Positions 54,899 to 64,000 of a stretch of 64,000 bases of DNA are shown here, one piece after another. The stretch comes from Cadophora sp. MPI-SDFR-AT-0126. Its lineage: Eukaryota; Ascomycota; Leotiomycetes; Helotiales; Ploettnerulaceae. The translations under genes were made by a program, and so were the position numbers. The notes under the pieces were generated by a model, which was given only the letters and a program-made list of their open reading frames with translations, had not been told where the DNA came from and ran no database searches. The stretch covers positions 1,984,001-2,048,000 of the forward strand of contig JAGMVK010000009.1 in the NCBI GenBank assembly GCA_020747065.1. Reading direction: 5' to 3'. Each line of letters starts with the position of its first letter. Positions within the stretch are counted from its first letter, which is position 1.

Positions 54899-57106
54899 TC
54901 AGAGTAGTTCCAATATACCTGTCACATTCTCCCACTCTATGTCCGGCACCTCAGCACCTTGCCGATGACGAGCATGATACCGCTTATCCATACCCAATGT
55001 ATACGCACCACCAACAACAGTGAATTCCCTCACCTGTCCAACCTCTACCGGTCTCAGCGTAACAGGTATCGTGCAGCCCCTCAGAGCATACAACTTATCA
55101 CCAACCCTCGCATCAGGATGCACCAACCCCAAAATCTGACTCCCATCCAGCGCAGCCAATTTCATCCCACTCCCGAGTACCTTCTCCAGCGTGGCAATGA
55201 ACTCCTCCAGCAGTCCCTCATCAGGATATGTGTAGTTATGGAATGTCGTAGCATCGTACGAGGATTTCAGCATGGACCATTCCCGTAGCGTGAAATCCTT
55301 GAGCTTGAACTCAGCATTTGAGTCAATCCAGTTTATGAGCGCGATGTTGTGGATTGCTCCTCGGCCGAGAGGCGTCCATAGGGATGCAAAGCAGTCCCGT
55401 GCGCATTCGTAGGATATGCTGTCGGGGAGTAGACACATCGTCAAGGTCCGGTATATGGCATCTCGTACATCTCGATCGAGGTCTGGTGCATTCCATAGTT
55501 TTGGTTTCGTCCTGATTAGGTTCGAAGTCGCGTGGATCCAAGGCTGTCGAGGTTGCGTTGGGAGATGAATGATGCCGTCCGTGCTCATTCCTGTACTAAG
55601 GCCAATGATCTTACCCAGGAACTTGCCTTTCACTTTGAGTTTTGATGTGTCTGAGCCATTGAGAACGGGTATGAAACTGTTCCCTGATTTCCACTCGAAG
55701 AAAGTCTTCTCTTGGATCGTAAGGGATCCGGACCAGAGATCGATCAGGTTAGGTACCCAAGTTGGCAATTTCATGTTCATCGAGCTTCGAACTCCAATCC
55801 CTTTCAGACATATCAGATCAAGAGATTTGGTGTACCGCATCATGGAAAGTACCATATCAATCACAATAGCCTCGAGCGGCTGCTTGTAATTCGGCACAGG
55901 AACAAATCTTGCGCCATCATGACACAATCCCAACAAGGCAAATATCCTATCTCGCGGCTCAGAAGAGAGCGTCTGATGACTCCAGCTGATTGCATCGAGC
56001 AGGCTGATCGGTCGAGGCATGACGTTATCGTGGTTGTGAAATTCCAATAAGTGAAGCGCGCTTGTGAACCCTCTCGTCTGTCTTGGGCCAGAAGTGATCT
56101 CCATGACTTTCCAAGCCGACAGTGCCCTTGCCACAATCTCCCACGGGATCTCTGCTTTCCCCCATACGATGGTAGCTCGTGACGCCACAGTCACTTCCTG
56201 GATAATCCAAACCCTTTTCCAATACGGCTGGTTGAAAAATGCATCCATGATGTTCAGCTGGTTCTCCATCCAGTTTTCCTTCATAGCAAACCCGAACGAT
56301 GAGAAGTCATCCAACAGCGTCTGCGCATCTCGCGGGGATGAAGATCCATCGCCAAGTCGATTGATGAGACTCTGCTTTTTAATGAGATATTCCACCGCCT
56401 CAGAGGGATATCCGCAAAGTGGCCCGCTACCAACCCAGGAGATGACTTCTGAGGACTTGGCATATATCTGACGCATGTTGCGGACCTGATGGCTTCTCTC
56501 CTCATTGTCCGCTTGATTGATACACAGAGCGTCTACCCACAGTCGGACAGAGCCTTTGGTTGCGATTGGGCATCGCATTCTCCTCACGTCGTATAATGCA
56601 TCAGCTAGGTTCGCTGTGATCTCGACAAAATATCCTCCTAGTTGGATACTTCGAGTGTTATCGGATCTTCCCCAGCAGTAAGACAAAGCCAAGTACGGGG
56701 CAGGGTTAATCAACGATTCGTGCTCAATATAACAATCCAACTTCGCATCTTCGGAATCGCTGAACCTCACAACTAACAATCGTATATCGTAGTTGTCAAA
56801 GTCGAGCTTCCTATAGGGATAGGGTTGAGCCCCGGCTTTCGCGCTTCGTGGAGTCGTGACGTTTCTCATACCATGACCTGGCCAGTTTTCCTGTGCAACG
56901 GAATCATCCAGCGTGCTTTTACCATCGACGATGAACTTGTAAAAGACCTTCTGTACTGAAGTATCTACGCGAAAATCCGCTCTGAACACTGCTGGGCCAC
57001 CTCTTTTTGAGATCATCTCAAGCTTGACAGGGTTTTCTCTATTGAAGTTTCCTACAACTGAGACATCCCTCGCTTGTCCAGCCCAAACAAAATAGACTTT
57101 CGGCAT
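54899..57106 (-). CDS. HET domain protein with N-terminal AMPK-type carbohydrate-binding (CBM48-like) domain
   Basis: 735 aa, single exon. Residues 3-86 read like the glycogen-binding beta-sandwich of AMPK beta subunits: VYFVWAGQARDVSVVGNF, FRADFRVDTSVQKVFYKFIV, DGKSTLDDS, and RNVTTP. The central Trp of the family's 'VDGxW' is Ser here, though the early Trp and the late Asn are kept. Residues from 138 form a HET domain: YLALSYCWGRSDNTRSIQLGG, VRLWVDALCINQADNEERSH, RQIYAKSSEVISWVGSG, FFNQPYWKRVWIIQEVTV, and PRDRIFALLGLC. The start at 57106 leaves nothing spare before the domain. The fusion suggests a carbohydrate-sensing incompatibility protein (inference). Confidence 0.85.
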   Translation of the reverse strand: MPKVYFVWAGQARDVSVVGNFNRENPVKLEMISKRGGPAVFRADFRVDTSVQKVFYKFIVDGKSTLDDSVAQENWPGHGMRNVTTPRSAKAGAQPYPYRKLDFDNYDIRLLVVRFSDSEDAKLDCYIEHESLINPAPYLALSYCWGRSDNTRSIQLGGYFVEITANLADALYDVRRMRCPIATKGSVRLWVDALCINQADNEERSHQVRNMRQIYAKSSEVISWVGSGPLCGYPSEAVEYLIKKQSLINRLGDGSSSPRDAQTLLDDFSSFGFAMKENWMENQLNIMDAFFNQPYWKRVWIIQEVTVASRATIVWGKAEIPWEIVARALSAWKVMEITSGPRQTRGFTSALHLLEFHNHDNVMPRPISLLDAISWSHQTLSSEPRDRIFALLGLCHDGARFVPVPNYKQPLEAIVIDMVLSMMRYTKSLDLICLKGIGVRSSMNMKLPTWVPNLIDLWSGSLTIQEKTFFEWKSGNSFIPVLNGSDTSKLKVKGKFLGKIIGLSTGMSTDGIIHLPTQPRQPWIHATSNLIRTKPKLWNAPDLDRDVRDAIYRTLTMCLLPDSISYECARDCFASLWTPLGRGAIHNIALINWIDSNAEFKLKDFTLREWSMLKSSYDATTFHNYTYPDEGLLEEFIATLEKVLGSGMKLAALDGSQILGLVHPDARVGDKLYALRGCTIPVTLRPVEVGQVREFTVVGGAYTLGMDKRYHARHRQGAEVPDIEWENVTGILELL

Positions 57107-57681
57107 TGCGTCGATACATGGAGGGGAAGGCGTTGGGTCTGCCTTGCGATATCACAATATAGCCTGATTGTAATCCGGAGCGGATGCCACCAGCCTGCGG
57201 GATCCTGGGCTTCGTCGAGTGGCTTCTTGGTAATGGATCTTGAGGACGTAGCGCAGAGAGTCTCCCTACACAGCGACCAATATATGATCGAGTGAGTTTC
57301 TGAAATGTCCCTTAAGAAACAAACATTTGGCAGTATGGAGGGGCTGACAGATAACGTGGAGGGGTAATATTCTTGGCCCGTGCCAACTCTGCATTGCATA
57401 TGCAGTTCCACGTGAGTTCGCTAAGCGGAAAAGGGGCGACAGGCACATGACAACCAAGGTCAACAAACTACTACCATATTGGGATTGAACTGGTATCAGG
57501 GTGAGAAATCACCTCATTTGTTTCATCAAATCACCGACACTCCCCTGGCCTAGAAAACATTTCGCATGAAAAACACTACTTTCAAGTGTTGAAGTCCTTC
57601 TCCAGTCTTTCCTCAACTAAAACGGAGTCCGGTCCCTAGGCGACCTGAAAAATACAGCAAGACTTTGTCGACTTGCAGCCA
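57107..57681. other. Promoter of HET gene 4
   Basis: About 575 bp with a spurious minus frame overlapping the HET gene start. No gene supported. Confidence 0.5.
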
Positions 57682-58022
57682 TCACGCATCATAATACCCC
57701 AAGCCCGAGCCAATTCTTCCATCAACCCACTTCCGAATCTCGTCCCAGTCCGTACGACTATGCTTCTCAGCATTGCCCAGATAGAACACCTTCCCAGTAG
57801 CCAATACCTGCCTCCTCATCGCTGCAGGACTAAGACCTGGATGACATTGTAGACTTTACCTGATGTGGTTTAAGCAGTGGTCAATACGCGATCGCTGTGA
57901 TACTTTCGATCATAAGGAGTGAACATAGTGAGTACGCGGAGTTCCCTCAAAATGGGCTTTTCGTCTTGATAGTTGTAGTATTCGCGGTCGAGTTCCTTCC
58001 GTGCAACGTTGACACAATTCAT
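57682..58022 (-). CDS. Small unknown fungal protein, two exons
   Basis: Hand-built model: exon 1 58022-57888 (starting MNCVNVARKELDREYYNY, ending KYHSDR) and exon 2 57807-57682 (VLATGKVFYLGNAEKHSRTD, WDEIRKWVDGRIGSGLGYYD-A). The 80-nt intron 57887-57808 has a GTATTG donor, CTTAAAC branch-like site and GGCAG acceptor. It removes an in-frame stop and keeps one frame. About 86 aa. The composition is convincingly coding, but I recognise no family. Confidence 0.5.
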
Positions 58023-58401
58023 TCTGGAAGCGAGTATCTTCCAAAGCTTTCCTCCAAGAAGCCTTTTAACGCTTGGCCACAACAACCGTTGTCGGCGGTT
58101 CTAGTGCTGGCGCGTCACTTTGGCAAGAGTCGCGGTATTCGCTTAACGATTCATGCTCTGTTTAAAAAGGTGGTGACGATCGTGGCTTCACAATGAGAAT
58201 GTCATCTTTCGGCGGAATTCAATTTTAGTGAACAGTTCAGAAAGCTTTCTTGGAGAATCAATTGCTTTTCCATTCATCGTTTGCCTTCATCCATAAAAAC
58301 ACCAACTCTGCCTCTTCCATGGCGACCGTGAACTCCATCTCTTCCCTTCACATCATTCTAAACTACACCGATTCGCTGTGCGCAGCATCTCGACCTCAAA
58401 C

Positions 58402-58800
58402 ATGCGTGCAACCCTCTCACTCCAAAATACTATCATCACCATGCCCCTCCCCAACACTTTCGTCCTCAGTAACTCCGTCTCCGAAACTGGTAACCTCCTT
58501 GTAACCCACCAGGTAGGATTCCCAGGCGATGGGCTCACCTCTAGAACCTACGAAGTATACGGCGTCGATGCAATCTGGCATAATCAGTATGCTGGACCCG
58601 ATACGGATTTCATTGGTATGCGAAAACAGTTTGGATATGATATCAACGCGATGATCTTGCTAGTTGCAAAACATTTATCTGACGGATTGTATGAGGTTAT
58701 CAGTATGAATGCTTCTCCTCGTTCGTTGACGGTCGTTTGTGGTTCTACGAAGATGCGGAGGGATTTGCCGCCGGATATGTTTGCGGACCCCAGTATGTAG
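58402..58800 (+). CDS. Small unknown protein
   Basis: About 132 codons from ATG 58402 (the frame extends upstream from a GTG). Contains FVLSNSVSETGNLLVTHQVG, RTYEVYGVDAIW, and KQFGYDINAMILLVAKHLS. No known domain; the coding look is fair. It is convergent with the 1079-aa orphan. Confidence 0.4.
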   Translation: MRATLSLQNTIITMPLPNTFVLSNSVSETGNLLVTHQVGFPGDGLTSRTYEVYGVDAIWHNQYAGPDTDFIGMRKQFGYDINAMILLVAKHLSDGLYEVISMNASPRSLTVVCGSTKMRRDLPPDMFADPSM

Positions 58801-58980
58801 AGGAAACGAACGTTCTACGGAGCGATGGAAACTACCCGTGAACGTTCGGCTGCTAGTTTCGTAAGAATCAATATATGAAAAGAAGCACCTCAGTTCAAGT
58901 CTGTTTGAACGTATTTACTTTTTCCTTCCGTGAACGGGTCATTCGTCAGCTCCGAGCATTCCGTCAAGAACAGTGTCAAG

Positions 58981-61900
58981 TCAGAGAATTGCGGCTAATC
59001 TCTCCTCAGCAGTGGTCTCAAAAAGTGCATGAGCAAGACATGACCAGCAAGGCTCGCTAGGAAGAAGAAAAGTTTTGAATCCCAACTGCTTGCAGACACA
59101 ACTCAGAGCGAAGCGAGCGAGCCAATTCCCATGCGCTCGAGCAAACAGAATGCCGCTTCTCGGGGGGTCCAGAATTTCATCCCAATTATCTCCACAGATT
59201 GGCTCTGAAAGCTTGTATCTCCTCACTAATCTATCGAGAGTGAATTTCGGCCGCATTTGACAGTCGCGGTATTGTTGTCCCGATTTGTGCTCAGCACAGC
59301 GTATTCTCTGTATGTCTGTATCAAACGGCAATTTGGATGGTCCTTTGCTGAGATTAATGTCGAGGTCAGCGATCCACTTTCCCTTCTCATGTACAGAAAC
59401 TAGTGTCTCCACGAGGTTTGCAGGCCTGTCAATGTATCTGTCGTCCTCCTGGGTAGCCAACGGTAACTCATATCCACTAAAAGACAGGTGGATTGTAGTT
59501 TCTCCAAAGCAGTCTTCCAAATCTCCATGGAATGAATGATGGTTAATTTGTTTCCAGTTTTCTAACTCGCGTTCTCTGATATCGGGTCTTGGTGTTTTCA
59601 AGAGAAAAGAAATCCCCGCTCTGCCGATGTTGCCTATAATACGCCGAATCTCGTTAGGTTCCGTTCGCTCGTAAGGGTCGCAGAGCAGTGAGCCAGCAAC
59701 GAATAAGGAATTTCCGGACGACATTGCGAAGACATGTTCGAGAGACTCTGGATCAAGGTTGCACGCCCCAGAATCAAACATTGCAACACACGCAAATGCT
59801 TCTCGCCGGTTGAGGAAGCAAAAATCCCGATCGCCATTTTTATATCCGTATATGCGAGAAGCCCATTTGTGAGAAGAAATTTGACTTGATAGGACCTTTG
59901 TAGTGATCGTGCCACCGTGTGCCAGCTTGTAAACATCAACAGCGGATGCATAACACGTGAGCGGTTTACGCTCCGTTGTCAATTGCAAGAATTTCAAGAC
60001 TTTCTGGCGATCAATCTTGTCAGGAACCAGGAATTTCTTCAATAATTCAGGATGTACACTAGTCTGTAAGAACAGACTGGATGAATTATGACTTCCCAAA
60101 ACTTCAAATGCGGCGGCATTCGAAGGAGCCCCTAGTGTAAGTATAGATCCAGGGGTACGGCCCGAAAGAGACTGGCTTGGTTGATTGAGCAAATATGCTC
60201 GCAATTGCGAGAAACATGATTCAAATGTGCTCTCACGTAGGTCGATTAAGGTGATGTCAGTGACTTCAATTGTTGCCTGTGTTGCTTCATGTTCCGCATG
60301 TTCCGCATGTTCCGAATTCCTGGAGTCGACAAAATCTTCGTTCGCTTGTGATGAAAATATCCCCCTACGTTTTCGACAGAAAGCGAGTGAGCAATCTTCT
60401 CCACTCGTTAGTATTTCTTCGTACCTCAGCCAAATTTGGCTATGTTGAAACTGCGAGCAGTTGGGAGCGCATCCCGTAACGTGGCAAGCAAGTTGTCTCT
60501 TAGCCTCCTTACAGCTCCAACATTCTGCGTAAATGCCATCGTTTGAAGTCGTATAAACTTTGCTTCTGCGCGGACAGGGAGCGAAATGGCCGCGGCCAAT
60601 CCAAATCCATCGAGTATGGCCGCTTGCCTTTGGCAAGGTAGCTTTCAAGCATCCATCGTAAGATCGTTTGAGTAGGCCTAATTTAGGAGAAAGAGTACAA
60701 AATTCGTTAAAACCATACTTAGCAGGCTTAGAGCCAGAAAGATTGATGCCTGGCGATGGATACCTGATGATCTGACTCTCGTCATTAAAATTTGCTTCGA
60801 ATGCATGCTGCCGCAGCAACTCAATGCCGTCCTCAGATGTCGAAAGCAACGGAATAAAATGCGAGACATCTGAGAGGCCAAAAATTGGAAGTCCAAAGCC
60901 TGAATTGTAAATAAAACCCGGATTGCGACTGCCAAGAGCCACAAGCTGGTTCGCAAGTTGCCGATCGTCTGCATCACAGCCAAGGACGTTCTGCGCAGCT
61001 TGTTTTAGGCATCTCAGCCAATGAAATTGGATCTCTCTGGGAGAATGATCTTGAATAATAGCAGGTTGAATCAGATCCCATATAGATTCGAGCCATCCAG
61101 CTGCATGATCCACAGACATGCCAAAGTCCCTCCAGGATGACATCACACAGCCCAGTACCACATAACCAAGCTGTTCCATTGATATGCGAGAATTTTCCAT
61201 TCCAATAGAGCCGATTGAGATGGCTGGTTGGCCATAGTATCGGAGACAGGCCAATGGCAATGACCAAGAAACCCCTCTTTGCGAACTTCTGACAGCTTGA
61301 AGGCCTAGAGTAAGGACTGCCATTCCCTCAAAGACCGGGTCCGACTGTTGAACGTTCACAACTTTATCTCCAAGTACCAACAAGTCGGGATATAAGTGCC
61401 ACGATGAAATTGCGAGCAGTGCTGCACCGTCCTGAACTTGCTGTGGAATGCCTTTGACCAGATTATCCATAGCGATCAAGGCTGTCTTCCAAGCACTCAT
61501 TACGCTTTCAAAAACGTTGTTAGTGGTATTGATCGGAAGATCGGTGTTGTTGAGAATCAGCATGAGCTGCTTTTGTTGTCGCTCTTTGACTTGGTCTGCA
61601 ATCTGCAGCCAGGCTCGGGCGCTGGAGTCCCAATTGCCTAGATCCGTCCGCGAAATCTCTTGCTGGGCAGCAAGAACCGAAGACGAGATTTTGTGCACAT
61701 ACATCGACTCCTCAGCCTCACTCATGATCAAGAGCTTTTGCTTTTCGACAAGTTCCACCCAAACCGAAGTTGCCTCCGGGCCCGTGAACGTTCTTGCGAG
61801 CATGCAGGCAAGAAGATGGATGGCAATTGCCTCTGCACCCGAGGTGACAGCAGCCCATATGCTGCTACAATCAGCACCGAGTTGTCGTCCAAAGATCCCA

Positions 61901-62220
61901 GTCTTCTCAGAGGCCACGGCGCCCGCGGTAGAGTCTTTAGATATTTCGGATACCCTTGTACCGTAAGCTTTGAATAAGGCTGTTGTGGGTGGCAGCCGGC
62001 CTTCGAATAATGCCCCAAGCTTTCTCGCTGTGCGATGCATGACACCCTCTTCAGCGTTGGCTCTTCTCTGCGGCGATATGATTGCTCCGACCCCACCGAA
62101 TTCCTTCGGAGCCTCATATTTCACAAGGGTAAAGTCGAAGTTCAGATTGGCCAACGACAGCTGATTTTCGTTCTGTACCGCTGCCACTGCTGCAGTGAGC
62201 TTTCCAACGATCGACGACAT
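58981..62220 (-). CDS. Large protein of unknown function (1079 aa)
   Basis: Single-exon ORF; ATG 62220 (MSSIVGKLTAAV) is the first true ATG (a longer frame begins with GTG at 62310). I recognise no domain. The N-terminal half is helical with hydrophobic patches (EAIAIHLLACMLARTF, WHLYPDLLVLGDKV). The middle (about 60.45-60.58 kb) has a Cys/His cluster (ECWSCKEAK, CHVTGCAPNC) that could bind zinc, then an EHAEHAEHE run. The C-terminal third has NRREAFACVAMFDSGAC, GRAGISFLLKTP, GILFARAHGNWLARFALSCV and WSCLAHALFETT. Length and lack of stops make it a real gene. It looks like a fungal orphan family. Confidence 0.7.
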   Translation of the reverse strand: MSSIVGKLTAAVAAVQNENQLSLANLNFDFTLVKYEAPKEFGGVGAIISPQRRANAEEGVMHRTARKLGALFEGRLPPTTALFKAYGTRVSEISKDSTAGAVASEKTGIFGRQLGADCSSIWAAVTSGAEAIAIHLLACMLARTFTGPEATSVWVELVEKQKLLIMSEAEESMYVHKISSSVLAAQQEISRTDLGNWDSSARAWLQIADQVKERQQKQLMLILNNTDLPINTTNNVFESVMSAWKTALIAMDNLVKGIPQQVQDGAALLAISSWHLYPDLLVLGDKVVNVQQSDPVFEGMAVLTLGLQAVRSSQRGVSWSLPLACLRYYGQPAISIGSIGMENSRISMEQLGYVVLGCVMSSWRDFGMSVDHAAGWLESIWDLIQPAIIQDHSPREIQFHWLRCLKQAAQNVLGCDADDRQLANQLVALGSRNPGFIYNSGFGLPIFGLSDVSHFIPLLSTSEDGIELLRQHAFEANFNDESQIIRYPSPGINLSGSKPAKYGFNEFCTLSPKLGLLKRSYDGCLKATLPKASGHTRWIWIGRGHFAPCPRRSKVYTTSNDGIYAECWSCKEAKRQLACHVTGCAPNCSQFQHSQIWLRYEEILTSGEDCSLAFCRKRRGIFSSQANEDFVDSRNSEHAEHAEHEATQATIEVTDITLIDLRESTFESCFSQLRAYLLNQPSQSLSGRTPGSILTLGAPSNAAAFEVLGSHNSSSLFLQTSVHPELLKKFLVPDKIDRQKVLKFLQLTTERKPLTCYASAVDVYKLAHGGTITTKVLSSQISSHKWASRIYGYKNGDRDFCFLNRREAFACVAMFDSGACNLDPESLEHVFAMSSGNSLFVAGSLLCDPYERTEPNEIRRIIGNIGRAGISFLLKTPRPDIRERELENWKQINHHSFHGDLEDCFGETTIHLSFSGYELPLATQEDDRYIDRPANLVETLVSVHEKGKWIADLDINLSKGPSKLPFDTDIQRIRCAEHKSGQQYRDCQMRPKFTLDRLVRRYKLSEPICGDNWDEILDPPRSGILFARAHGNWLARFALSCVCKQLGFKTFLLPSEPCWSCLAHALFETTAEERLAAIL

Positions 62221-64000
62221 GTTGCCCAAAGTCGGTGTTTTCCGTGAGATTGCAATGACAGAAAGGATGGTAGATGGAAGAGCTTCAAAGATTATGGTAG
62301 ATGAAGACACGAGAGCCTCGTGGCACAGCCTCCACCAAATGATGCGCTGGCAACCACACCTCTGCTCGCCTCAGTATGTTTCTCGATGCAGCAAAGCTGC
62401 GTCGCCAAGATAGGATCCGTAATGAGACTACCGAATCAACAGTTGCGGAATCAGCCAAGATGAAAAAGGAGTGTCATTAAGCAACGTGAAGCGACCCTGA
62501 ATCTTTTGGAGTCAGGCTGCTCCTTACCGTCAGAAATCAGCCTAACGCAGAATAGCTGTACATCTCCTTTAACCCCAACTCTAGGTCGCGATTGCTTGGA
62601 GAAAAAAAAAAAAGAAAAGAAAAGGGTCTTGCCTGGCGAGTGGGATCTCTGCAACGCTGGAATTTCAGGGATCCAATGCCTGCGTGCTCATCAACTGAAG
62701 CTGCAGACCAGGCCTACACATCTTGAAGTACATTCTCCGACGACGGAACATTCGACAGATGTCAAGGGACCGCAGCAGAAAAACATCTTGGTATGAGATG
62801 TAAATTAACAGTAAGGAATTAGGAGACGTTTAGGGAGTTCTCATCTAAGCACAAGTACAAATGCGGTAGTGATTGCTAGCGGGATCAATCCAAGTGACAA
62901 GCGATGGACACATCACTTGCATACCCTCACAAAGAAGATCATGACCTCTCGATCCCGCGGTAAGTCTACAGGCTGCCGCGCATACGAATTTACACGGCGA
63001 ATGTACAGCGCTACGTGAATGCAAACATGTTTACCAACCTGCAGTAAGTGAGGGGTTGTTAATAACTGATTCCATTGGCCTGCCGAGCAATGACTGAACA
63101 CGATCAATGAGAGGTCAAACAGAAACGTTGCAATAGTTGAGAACTATCCCGTATTTTATCTCAACGTTAGAATTTCAAGACGAGATTCCACGGGAAACAG
63201 CAGGGGCAAATGCAGCGCGACAGAAAAGTTGCAACGCATGTAAACGGGTATGAGCACAACCGAACGAAATAGCAACGAAATGATAAGACATTTGTTGAGG
63301 TATCTACAGTATCTGGACGTAGCGCAGCTCTCCATTCCAAGCTCTGTGGGAGCCGCAGATTTATCATCATTTTTCAGCTTGCCCACTTCAAATCAAGGCA
63401 GAATCTCCACTGCTATTTGATTGTTTCGGATCGGATATTTTCGCACACGGCGGGAGTCCGGTAGTTGGAGGAAAATTGACCTCGGATCCACACTGGGAAT
63501 ACCCTGCCAGCTGCTTGTTACAGAATGTTTGCTCCGCTGCCAATGTACGGTGCCTGTGCATGTCCATGTCGTGCAGGGTTGATGTCGCTTTTCATCATTT
63601 GATAGGAAAAGTGGTGAAGTTTCTTTGCTCAAGCAACGGCGATCTTGAACTTTTCTTACACTTGGGTGGTAAACAATTCCTGTTCTCTGTCTTCCGTATC
63701 ATAAGATATCCCAAGGCGTGATAGATGACGTTTGTCGAAGGCAAAACATGCGTAAGGAAACTCTCTTTTCCATCGTCAAGAACAGTGGAAGGCCGCGCAT
63801 GTTCAAAGCCCCTGCCAAGGTGCCAATCTAAGGCGCAGATCTCCCATGCCTCTGTAGATTCGCCATCCAGGCATGTCGCATCAGAGTTCAGGCTGATGGA
63901 AAGAGTGGGGAAATGACTGCCGTCAAGATCTGGGCTTGCTTTTCCTCCTTCCTGATCCCTCGAATGTCCGTTTACTGTTTCGTTTGTCTTTCTAGAATTG
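62221..64000. other. Terminal region without a supported gene
   Basis: About 1.8 kb to the end of the window. The first part is the promoter of the 1079-aa gene; there is a purine run (AGAAAAAAAAAAAAGAAAAG) near 62600. The remaining ORFs are short and unrecognised. Confidence 0.4.

Noticed and set aside
1..64000. CRISPR array, tRNA or rRNA
   Set aside because: No regularly spaced repeats and no convincing tRNA or rRNA stretch by eye; the organism is a fungus.

Overview
This is about 64 kb of nuclear DNA from a filamentous ascomycete (Pezizomycotina, probably a Leotiomycete or a close relative). The reasons are many short introns of 48-60 bp with GTAAGT-type donors, HET-domain proteins, 2EXR and DUF7580-type proteins, a fungal-type phytochrome, and plant cell-wall enzymes including a GH5 with a fungal CBM1. 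Genes lie on both strands with no operons. I placed introns by hand from splice signals and frame continuity. I made no database search, so family names rest on recognised motifs.

Layout, left to right. 1-2.4 kb: 3' part of a phytochrome hybrid histidine kinase. 4.5 kb: rhamnogalacturonan acetylesterase. 6.2-8.8 kb: pseudokinase-VWA protein. 9-10.2 kb: GNAT acetyltransferase (minus). 11-15.8 kb: two HET proteins. 15.9 kb: GH47 mannosidase. 18.4-20.9 kb: AAA ATPase. 21-23 kb: GH64 glucanase (minus). 24.9 kb: phytanoyl-CoA dioxygenase-like. 26.3 kb: cytochrome P450 relic. 27.9 kb: pectate lyase. 29.6 kb: 2EXR protein (minus). 31.4 kb: unknown gene broken by a TAG. 32.8-34.6 kb: DUF7580/HeLo-like protein (minus). 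35.4 kb: acuF-type C2H2 protein. 37.8-39.5 kb: Hsp70-like/Whi3-RRM chimera. 39.6 kb: gelsolin-like protein (minus). 41.9 kb: third HET protein. 45-47.5 kb: GH3 beta-xylosidase (minus). 48.4-51.4 kb: VIT/VWA protein (minus). 53-54.8 kb: GH5-CBM1 cellulase. 54.9-57.1 kb: HET protein with an AMPK-type carbohydrate-binding domain (minus). 57.7-62.2 kb: small unknown genes and a 1079-aa orphan (minus).

Two themes dominate. Secreted or secretory-pathway carbohydrate enzymes (CE12, GH47, GH64, PL1, GH3, GH5) suggest a plant-associated or saprotrophic lifestyle. Two of their promoters carry clustered GCGGGG (CreA-type) sites. The second theme is an accessory set of self/non-self or signalling proteins: four HET proteins, a DUF7580 protein, an acuF-type zinc finger and two VWA proteins. 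Decayed or chimeric genes lie among them (P450 relic, Hsp70/RRM chimera, two in-frame TAG codons), as expected of a fast-evolving region.

The strongest candidates for something undescribed are: the phytochrome that has lost its phospho-acceptor histidine and other kinase residues but keeps an intact receiver; the AMPK-CBM/HET fusion; the Hsp70-motif/Whi3-RRM chimera; and the 1079-aa orphan.
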